DNA of 20,745 nt, from contig CANEHP010000016.1 in assembly GCA_947427325.1 (NCBI GenBank), positions 1-20,745 on the forward strand. The letters are read 5' to 3'. Each line of letters starts with the position of its first letter. Positions within the stretch are counted from its first letter, which is position 1. This document shows positions 7,849 to 13,872 of the stretch, in pieces. The translations under genes were made by a program, and so were the position numbers. This DNA is from an uncultured Clostridia bacterium. Lineage in GTDB: Bacteria > Bacillota > Clostridia > Oscillospirales > Ruminococcaceae. The notes beneath the pieces are model-generated. The model made no database searches, had not been told where the DNA came from, and saw only the letters and a program-made list of their open reading frames with translations.

Positions 7849-7966
7849 TTTTAAAATAATGCAAGGCAGAGCGGATTTTTATTTTGCGAATTTTGAAATT
7901 CTTTTAAAATAATGCAAGGCGGAGTGGATTTTTATTTTGCGAATTTTGAAATTCCTTTTTAAATCA
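7808..7966 (+). repeat. 53-bp tandem repeat, three units
   Basis: Three units (7808-7860, 7861-7913, 7914-7966) each run from GCAAGGC(G/A)GAG(C/T)GG through TTTTTATTTTGCGAA to TTTTGAAATTC. The first two are nearly identical and the third diverges at its end. The first unit forms the right arm of the palindrome described for 7741-7848, so the array probably grew by duplication of that arm. It ends 59 bases before the SUFU gene. Confidence 0.85.
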
Positions 7967-8025
7967 ATAAATTACCGCCGGGTTTTTTGAGAGAACAATA
8001 AATCAGCATCAATTCAGGAGGTTTT

Positions 8026-8703
8026 ATGGGGCTTTTTAACAATAAGAACAAAAAAGATAAAAAGCCGGCTGCGCCTGTGGAGGACGAGGCAAATATGTCG
8101 GGCTGGAATGCGATTACCGCCGAGTTTGAGAGAATTTACCCAAATCAGACTGAACCCAAGCACTTCGGCACGCTTATTCCTTGGAGACTGGGCGGACCAA
8201 ACCCTTTGGACGGTATAAGCTTTTATGACGGCGGCGATTTTTGGCACTGCGTTACCTTCGGCTTGTCCGAGCTGTATGAAAAAGAATCCGAGGATAAGGA
8301 GTACAGCGGCTACGGTATGGAATTTACCTTTAAGCTGAAAAAGAGCTGTTACAGCATTGAAGATGAGGAAAACGAGCTGAAAACCATTTTCGGCAATTTG
8401 GATAATTTGGCAAAGCTTACCTTTGAAAACGACGAATTGTTTTTGCCCGACGAATATGTTTATACGGGACAAACCACGGGCATTGACCGTAATCAGAGGT
8501 CTAAGCTTACAGGCTTTATTACAGCTGCCGACCCTTTGGCGAATACCCTTGACACGCCCAACGGAAGGGTTGAGTTTGTGGAGTTTATCGGAGTTACCGA
8601 CAGTGAGCTTAAGGCGATTATAGATAAAAAAATAAGCGTTAAGGAATTACGGGAAAAATTGGGAACAGATGTTACCGATTATATGAGAGACTCTGTTATT
8701 TAA
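8026..8703 (+). CDS. Suppressor-of-fused (SUFU) domain protein
   Basis: The 225-residue product is cytoplasmic by its lack of signal peptide or membrane helix. After a Lys-rich N terminus (KNKKDKK) it follows the bacterial SUFU pattern from about residue 25 to the end: GWNAITAEFERIYP, then EPKHFGTLIPWRLGGPNPLDGIS (cut here at the DGIS turn), FGLSELYEKES and GYGMEFTFKL, with DTPNGRVEFVEFIGVT near 185-200. Bacterial SUFU proteins are known mostly as immunity or accessory proteins of polymorphic toxin systems; a flagellar role is not established. AGGAGG at 8016-8021 gives a strong start. It separates fliI from fliJ, has repeats on both sides, and its stop TAA lies in the TTAA end of a MITE-like element. 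No toxin gene adjoins it. Identity is firm; function is unknown. Confidence 0.85.
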   Translation: MGLFNNKNKKDKKPAAPVEDEANMSGWNAITAEFERIYPNQTEPKHFGTLIPWRLGGPNPLDGISFYDGGDFWHCVTFGLSELYEKESEDKEYSGYGMEFTFKLKKSCYSIEDEENELKTIFGNLDNLAKLTFENDELFLPDEYVYTGQTTGIDRNQRSKLTGFITAADPLANTLDTPNGRVEFVEFIGVTDSELKAIIDKKISVKELREKLGTDVTDYMRDSVI

Positions 8704-8825
8704 GGCAGCACCGCACACAAAGACGTGCGTCAATTCCTATTTGAACAGTTTCTTAGCGTAAGGAAGCCTGCCGCAGCTGTATGCGATACAGCAAGGCGGA
8801 CTGACGAAGCAATAAATGCGGGATT
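8700..8825 (+). repeat. MITE-like family 1, copy C (left end clear, right end degraded)
   Basis: The left end TTAAGGCAGCACCGCACA matches the family terminus. The interior differs from copy B in its first half and contains a perfect hairpin GCTGTAT-GCG-ATACAGC (8776-8792) and a smaller CTTA-GCG-TAAG. Around 8808-8825 the sequence again resembles copy B (CTGACG then ATGC), after which similarity fades, so the right boundary is approximate. TAA at 8701-8703 is both part of the element end and the stop codon of the SUFU gene. Confidence 0.55.
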
Positions 8826-8936
8826 TTTGCATAGTTGTAAGAATCAGTATTATTCCTGCTGCAAAGGGTCGTGAGGATCGGGGCGTTTTTTTCATTTCTT
8901 TTTCATTTCATTTTGTTTTAAGCGGAGGTACGATGC

Positions 8937-9380
8937 TTGAAGAAGTTTAAATTTACACTTGACAGAATTAAACAGTACCGTATCCAAATTGAGGAAATGG
9001 AGAAAAACGATCTTTCTGCGCTAAGGGCTGAGCTTGCGGAGCTGGAGGAGCAGGCGGAGAAAATAAAAAGCTCGATTATCGCCAAATCCGACGAGCTTAG
9101 ACGGCTGTACCGAAAGGGCGCGTATCCTAACGAGATTTCGGTGGCCAACCGCTTTTTGACATATAAAAAGCAGACGCTGGAAATGAAGCTTGGCGAAATT
9201 GAGGAAAAAAACAAGGAGATAGAAAAAAAGCTCCAAGATGTAATTGAGGCGACTCAAGAGGTAAAGAAGATGGAAAAGCTTGAGGAGCATCAGCTGGAGG
9301 AGTATAGAAAGGCGGAGCAGAAGGAAAATGAGCATTTTATCGAGGAATTTTTCGGCGCAAAGCCCAATGCGGAAGCATAA
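8937..9380 (+). CDS. fliJ: Flagellar export chaperone FliJ
   Basis: FliJ is the coiled-coil stalk of the FliI ATPase ring, analogous to the gamma subunit of F1, and helps deliver export substrates. The 147-residue product is almost entirely charged coiled coil, opening with KKFKFTLDRIKQYRIQIEEM, the usual FliJ N terminus. The start is TTG at 8937, with GGAGGT (8924-8929) seven bases ahead. An out-of-frame ATG at 8933 would give only MLEEV before a stop, so TTG is the only sensible start. It is displaced from fliI by the SUFU gene and repeats. A hairpin follows 10 bases after its stop. Confidence 0.9.
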   Translation: MKKFKFTLDRIKQYRIQIEEMEKNDLSALRAELAELEEQAEKIKSSIIAKSDELRRLYRKGAYPNEISVANRFLTYKKQTLEMKLGEIEEKNKEIEKKLQDVIEATQEVKKMEKLEEHQLEEYRKAEQKENEHFIEEFFGAKPNAEA

Positions 9381-9389
9381 GCTTTTATT

Positions 9390-9425
9390 CACAAAAAAGC
9401 CTTATATATTGATAAGTTTTTTGTG
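9390..9425 (+). terminator. Possible intrinsic terminator after fliJ
   Basis: CACAAAAAA (9390-9398) pairs with TTTTTTGTG (9417-9425), enclosing CTTAT/ATAAG with a two-base bulge. The T run lies in the stem's 3' arm, and the stem is A+T-rich, so termination may be weak. Its place between fliJ and the promoter at 9604 fits the end of a transcription unit. Confidence 0.35.
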
Positions 9426-9432
9426 ATATATT

Positions 9433-9573
9433 ACAAATTTTTTATTGCCTGCCATTTTATGGAATTTGCTGCGGCAGCGGCCGAACACCTTTTCTGCCCA
9501 TGGGCGGGAACGAAACGGAATCCGGCGTCCTTTAATGTAAACGCCCCGTAAAAAGCCGCAATAAAAAATTTGT
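9433..9573. repeat. 141-bp element with 16-bp perfect terminal inverted repeats
   Basis: ACAAATTTTTTATTGC (9433-9448) has its exact reverse complement at 9558-9573. The interior is G+C-rich (GCTGCGGCAGCGGCCG, then CCCATGGGCGGG), in sharp contrast to the A+T-rich ends. No reading frame is convincing. The ends do not match families 1 or 2, so it is a third kind of element or a long structured RNA. It ends 30 bases before the promoter at 9604. Confidence 0.6.
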
Positions 9574-9603
9574 CAAAGATCATAATTTTTTATATTCATT
9601 TTG

Positions 9604-9632
9604 TTGACTTTTCAGACTAATCTGTGTATAAT
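9604..9632 (+). promoter_or_regulatory. Sigma-A-type promoter upstream of fliK
   Basis: TTGACT (9604-9609) and TATAAT (9627-9632) are separated by 17 bases, matching the consensus in 11 of 12 positions. Transcription would begin near 9639, giving a leader of about 315 bases before fliK. This is the best promoter in the window and suggests that fliK and the genes after it can be expressed apart from flgC-fliJ. Confidence 0.7.
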
Positions 9633-9635
9633 TAT

Positions 9636-9692
9636 AAGGAGTAAAAATGTTCTTTTGGTTCTTTTGATTGATAAGGGGTAAAACCCTTTTCA
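9636..9692 (+). promoter_or_regulatory. Possible short leader ORF (MFFWFF) with adjacent hairpin in the fliK leader
   Basis: ATG at 9647 opens a six-codon frame, Met-Phe-Phe-Trp-Phe-Phe, ending at TGA 9665-9667. AAGGAG (9636-9641) is well spaced from it. A hairpin with TGA-t-AAGGG against CCCTT-t-TCA (9669-9692) starts two bases after the stop. Against a leader peptide, the predicted transcript start (about 9639) would remove part of that AAGGAG. The remaining leader to 9954 holds no other feature I can support. Confidence 0.25.
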
Positions 9693-9954
9693 ATATAAAT
9701 TAAATTGTCAAAGACATTTGCGTATTTTCTCAGCGGGTACAATATTATATACGGGCAGCTTCGGCTTTTTGCAGCACATAGTATTGAGACCTTGCTTTTC
9801 TGTTGTCTGCAACAGATTTAAACCTCTCGGATAACTGTTCAACTATAGTGTAAAACCCAAAATGAAAATTTTCGCTTGTGTTTTCGGCAATTACATTAAA
9901 GCTTAAGGAGGCTTTATACGACTCTTTAAGCCATACTTGAAAGGAGGTGAAAAA

Positions 9955-12504
9955 ATGGCACAGACGAAAACAAATTTGATTTCCACTGTCAAAACGGGCG
10001 AATTTCCCGTTAAAGCAGCCAAGCTCATAGGCAGAGGTCCGAAAATTCCGGAGGCGGAAAAGCTTTTTTCCGAAAAGCTGAAGGAGATAACCTTTGAGCG
10101 GATCGACCTGTCCGACGAGAATTACGATCCCGGAAGAAAAGGTCTTAATCCCGTTAAGCCCAAGCTGGAAAAACAAGGCGGCGCTGACAGAATCCCCGAT
10201 TCTTCCGATAATGCGGTTAGTAAAAAAGCCGCTGACGATCCTTCTCGGTCCGCAATTCAAACAGTCGGTGCAGGCTCTGACGGCAATAATACATACGGCG
10301 GCGCTTTTGTACGGCAAAGCAAGCAGGATTTCGGCGGCGCTCAAAATGCCGAAATGCAGAATGGCGTTGAAAATATACCCGCTGAAGGCAGCGAGGTTAT
10401 TTCTGATGTTAATAATCAGTCGCTGCTGTTGCAGATGCAGGGAGTTTTTATTCCTCAGATTGATGTTAACGCCGAAATTAACGCCGAAATTGAAACCGAG
10501 GATATGGGAGACGAGGTCTTGGGTGAAGCAGATAATGTTATTCCCGCTCCCGCTGTGGATACCGATTATGCGGATAAGCGGAATACCTATTTAATTCCTC
10601 AAATCGATAAGGACGCCCATGTTGGCGCAGAAGCTTTGTCAAAGGACTTAAAGGCGGAGGCCGACAGCGAAAATCTTCCTTTGCAAAGAGGCGACGGCTA
10701 TGGCAGCCCTAAGGCGGATGAGCCGAAATCGGCGGAAACTCAAGAATCTAAAGAATTTCAAGATAAGCTTACCGCACGGCAGGTAAAAAGCGATAAACCT
10801 TATCAGGGCAAGCTTTACAAGGGTACTTTGGAAGAATTGCTAAAGCAGGGCGAGATATCCTTAAGGGATATTATTACCTTTACCGTTACAGATAAAGGAA
10901 TATTTATCGGCAGCGAGGGAGGCAGCGTTGAGGACGCGGCAAATCTTGCAGACGGCGATCTTTTCCGAAAGCTTTATGACGTATTAAGCAAAAGGCTTGA
11001 AAATCAAGACGAACCCATTGCCCGCGAACAACTGGGACAGCTGCTTTTATCTGCGATTCGGAAGGCCGTTTCCGATATGCGTGATCCTGTGAAAAAGGAA
11101 GAGGAATATCAGTTAAAGCTGATGAAATTCCTTATGAAGTTTATCGAAAAGATAAACGGCAGGGACGACGATAAGAAAACCGCTTTGGAGGATCACGGGG
11201 AGGAAAGCAAGGAAGGCTTGCTGCTTCAGCTCATCGACAATTTAATTGAGGCTTCTCGGGAAAATTCCGAAGAGGATAAAAAGGAATATACCGCTGCGAT
11301 TTATATTTGCGGTACTGAAATCGGACTGTGGACCGACGGCGGCGACGACGGCAGTCAGACAAACACAGCCGAGCCTGCAAGGGCCGAACAGGTCGGTTAT
11401 GATTTTGAAAACCCCGTTAACGGAAGCTATTCGGACATAAGCAAAACGCAGGTATATGAAGCTCAAAACGTTTTTGCGGGCGGCATGGCCGCTGCGGACG
11501 CAGCAAGAGAAGAAGAAGCCGATTATGCTGACGCTTCCTTTTACATGGAATCTCAAAAGGGTGCGGCTGTAAGCGAATTGGGAGCAGGAAAGACCGTTGC
11601 TGACGCAGATAACGGCGTAAAGGCGCAGAAGGCGGAAAAAATTACGGCGGAAAATATTTCCGATGTTAATTCCGAAGCTTCGGATTATAATGTTCAAGTC
11701 GTGTATCAAGCTTCCCAAAACGGCGGCGAAGCCAGCCAAAACGGTGCGGAAAAAGGCAAAAATTCCCCGGCTTCCGTCAATCGTCACTTTAATCGCAGGG
11801 TGATAGGCGCTTCCGATGAAATGGAAGAGCTTAAAAGGCTTTTTGGCGTTAAAAACCGTGACGATGAAAAGCTTAAGGAAATGAACGAGCTTAAATCCGA
11901 AGAAGAAAGCTCCGAGGACGGCGAAAATACCGAAAAGACTACCGCTCGGGGAGAACAAGGTCCGTTTATCGGCGATGAGGAAACCAAAGCGGATTTTGAT
12001 AAGAGCATTATCGAAGCCGTCACCGTTGAAGCTTTAAAGGCGGACAATGCTGCTGTGGCAAAGTCATATACCCCTGACGAGCGCGGCGCAAAGCAGATTA
12101 TGACGCAGATTATCTCCGAAATGCTTAACAGCTTGTCACAAAACAGGGGCACAGGCAAAACGGTCACCACTCTTACAATGACGTTAAATCCCGAGTCCTT
12201 GGGTAAAATTACCATGAAGGTATCGGAGGAAGCAGGTAAAATCAGTCTTTTGGTAACCGCCCACAGCAGGGAAACGGCGGAAATCCTTTCTCAGAGAATG
12301 GACGCAATGCAGCAGGCTGCAAAGGACAACGGCACTCAGCTTGAAAAATACCAGGTGGTTTACGGTCCGGAAGAGGACGGCAATGCGGGTCAGCAAAACT
12401 ATGACGGAAGCAGCAAGAATCCTTATGTAAGACAGGATATGGAAGACGAGCAAAACAGCGGCGGCGACAGTCGGTTTGCAAATTTGCTAAAACAGGCGGT
12501 TTAA
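9955..12504 (+). CDS. fliK: Flagellar hook-length control protein FliK
   Basis: FliK measures hook length and triggers the switch of export from hook to filament substrates. The 849-residue product is long for the family (commonly 400-600). Most of it is low-conservation, acidic, disordered-looking sequence rich in Glu, Asp, Ala and Gln. The conserved Flg_hook domain is near the end, about residues 735-805: TLTMTLNPESLGKITMKV, then LLVTAHSRETAEILSQRM and a final YQVVYG strand. An FIPQID/LIPQID motif occurs twice in the N-terminal third. I start at ATG 9955, preceded by AAGGAGGTG (9941-9949); an in-frame TTG at 9937 would place that ribosome binding site inside the coding region. flgD follows after 59 bases. 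Confidence 0.9.
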   Translation: MAQTKTNLISTVKTGEFPVKAAKLIGRGPKIPEAEKLFSEKLKEITFERIDLSDENYDPGRKGLNPVKPKLEKQGGADRIPDSSDNAVSKKAADDPSRSAIQTVGAGSDGNNTYGGAFVRQSKQDFGGAQNAEMQNGVENIPAEGSEVISDVNNQSLLLQMQGVFIPQIDVNAEINAEIETEDMGDEVLGEADNVIPAPAVDTDYADKRNTYLIPQIDKDAHVGAEALSKDLKAEADSENLPLQRGDGYGSPKADEPKSAETQESKEFQDKLTARQVKSDKPYQGKLYKGTLEELLKQGEISLRDIITFTVTDKGIFIGSEGGSVEDAANLADGDLFRKLYDVLSKRLENQDEPIAREQLGQLLLSAIRKAVSDMRDPVKKEEEYQLKLMKFLMKFIEKINGRDDDKKTALEDHGEESKEGLLLQLIDNLIEASRENSEEDKKEYTAAIYICGTEIGLWTDGGDDGSQTNTAEPARAEQVGYDFENPVNGSYSDISKTQVYEAQNVFAGGMAAADAAREEEADYADASFYMESQKGAAVSELGAGKTVADADNGVKAQKAEKITAENISDVNSEASDYNVQVVYQASQNGGEASQNGAEKGKNSPASVNRHFNRRVIGASDEMEELKRLFGVKNRDDEKLKEMNELKSEEESSEDGENTEKTTARGEQGPFIGDEETKADFDKSIIEAVTVEALKADNAAVAKSYTPDERGAKQIMTQIISEMLNSLSQNRGTGKTVTTLTMTLNPESLGKITMKVSEEAGKISLLVTAHSRETAEILSQRMDAMQQAAKDNGTQLEKYQVVYGPEEDGNAGQQNYDGSSKNPYVRQDMEDEQNSGGDSRFANLLKQAV

Positions 12505-12563
12505 TTTTTATTTAAGCGTCAGGGCTTATAAATAAGCCTTATTTAAGGCGGAAAGGAGAGAAA

Positions 12564-13283
12564 ATGTCATCACTTAATTTAAATCCCACCACCAGCCCTT
12601 CGGAAACTCTCAGCAAATATGCGGAATACTTTCAGGATTCAAACTCAAACAGTATGATTTCCATTGAAACCTTTTATAAGCTGCTTATGGCTGAAATGAC
12701 AAACCAGGATCCGTTGGAGCCTACATCCAATACCGAGTTCGTTTCACAGCTTGCCAGCTTTGCCGCATTGCAGACCAACACGGACAGCCTTTATTACAAC
12801 ACTATTGCCTATGCCACAAGCTTAGCGGGCAAGACGGTTACGGTTGCCACTCAAGGCGCATCGAAGGATGATTTGGATATTGTAACAGGCGTTGTTACCG
12901 GGGTAGATATCAGCGATGAAAAGGATATCGAGGTTTATATCAACGGCGAAAGGTACAAGCTCAAAAATGTAATGAATGTTGTAGGCGCTGCCTCAAACAT
13001 TGCAGGCACATCAATGGGCTCGGACGGCGCTTATGCGGTTAGCCTTATCGGTAAAAGCGTTACCGTCAACTCCCTTACCGAAAGCGGCAGCAGCGTTTTG
13101 GATATGGGCGTTGTGGACAGTGTGGAGATTAAGAACGGCGAGTACAGGGTAGTTGTAAACGGTTATTCCTACGGCTTAAACGATGTTATCAAGGTTACGA
13201 ATCCCACCCCGGAATCGGGAGAGACCGATGATGCACCCGAAAAAACCGAAACCTCTGTCATGGAAGAAGAGGGAAACAAATAA
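12564..13283 (+). CDS. flgD: Flagellar hook-capping protein FlgD
   Basis: FlgD caps the growing hook and guides FlgE polymerisation. The 239-residue product has the conserved N-terminal export/cap region at about 30-75, with the signature FYKLLMAEMTNQDPLEP and then FVSQLASFAALQ. After it come two related modules, at about 83-141 (SLAGKTVTV to NVMNVVG) and 156-212 (SLIGKSVTV to DVIKVT), which share a pattern of beta strands and look like an internal duplication. The tail (from 215) is acidic and disordered-looking. AAAGGAGAG at 12552-12560 precedes the ATG. fliK lies 59 bases upstream and the small TIGR02530-type gene 38 bases downstream, a compact stretch. Confidence 0.94.
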   Translation: MSSLNLNPTTSPSETLSKYAEYFQDSNSNSMISIETFYKLLMAEMTNQDPLEPTSNTEFVSQLASFAALQTNTDSLYYNTIAYATSLAGKTVTVATQGASKDDLDIVTGVVTGVDISDEKDIEVYINGERYKLKNVMNVVGAASNIAGTSMGSDGAYAVSLIGKSVTVNSLTESGSSVLDMGVVDSVEIKNGEYRVVVNGYSYGLNDVIKVTNPTPESGETDDAPEKTETSVMEEEGNK

Positions 13284-13321
13284 AACAATTTTCATAACTT
13301 TGCGAAACGGAGGCGAGAGTT

Positions 13322-13735
13322 ATGCTGCTTAACGAGTTTCTGAAAGCCAGAAATCAAAGCGTCGTAAGTCAGCCTGTTGAAACCTCTGCTATTCCCCAAA
13401 GCAATAACAGCGAAGCAAGGGTAAACGAACGGGGAAACTCTTTCGCAGACGAGTTAAAGACTCTTATAGCAGGTAAAAGCGCAGTACAGTTCAGCAACCA
13501 CGCAATCAAACGGCTTGAAAGCAGAGAGATAGACGTGAGGGAAAACGACACTCTCGAAAGACTTAACAGGGGCGTTGAATTGGCGTCGCAAAAGGGCTGC
13601 GGACAGTCGCTTATACTTATTGACAACACAGCTTATATTGTGAGCGTGGAAAACAATAAGGTAATTACCACGGTATCACAGGCAGATTTAAAGGAAAATG
13701 TATTTACAAATATTGACTCCACCGTTATTGTATGA
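13322..13735 (+). CDS. Flagellar operon protein, TIGR02530 type
   Basis: This 137-residue protein belongs to a small family of unknown biochemical role found between flgD and flgE in many Gram-positive flagellar operons. The conserved part is residues 55-137: VQFSNHAIKRLESREIDV, then a helix and ELASQKGCGQSLILIDNTAYIVSV, and the terminal ENVFTNIDSTVIV. The first 50 residues are polar and disordered-looking (QSVVSQPVETSAIPQSNNS). No membrane helix or signal peptide is seen. GGAGGCGAGAG ahead of ATG 13322 serves as ribosome binding site. Its position between a cap protein and the hook protein suggests a hook-assembly role, but that is inference from context. Confidence 0.85.
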   Translation: MLLNEFLKARNQSVVSQPVETSAIPQSNNSEARVNERGNSFADELKTLIAGKSAVQFSNHAIKRLESREIDVRENDTLERLNRGVELASQKGCGQSLILIDNTAYIVSVENNKVITTVSQADLKENVFTNIDSTVIV

Positions 13736-13872
13736 TATTGGACCGAAAGGAAATATCGTTTCCCTGAACGATTGAAGGGAAGCAAGGGGCTAAATTCCGC
13801 AGAGCGCCCGATATGCTCTCTGCGGGAAAAGCTCCGAAAACGGCGGGTCCGTACAGAAAGGACTATAAAGCT

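Noticed and set aside
9745..10344. Minus-strand 199-codon frame starting inside fliK
   Set aside because: Most of it is antisense to the N-terminal part of fliK. The segment beyond fliK (9745-9940) reads like plausible protein but matches nothing I recognise, and no ribosome binding site supports the start. A database search of that segment could reveal a gene remnant.
11242..11958. Minus-strand 238-codon frame
   Set aside because: It is entirely antisense to fliK, whose own frame is clear; composition is what a complement of acidic codons gives.
13813..13872. Upstream ATG for flgE
   Set aside because: The extra 20 residues resemble no FlgE N terminus, and a ribosome binding site precedes the later ATG at 13873.
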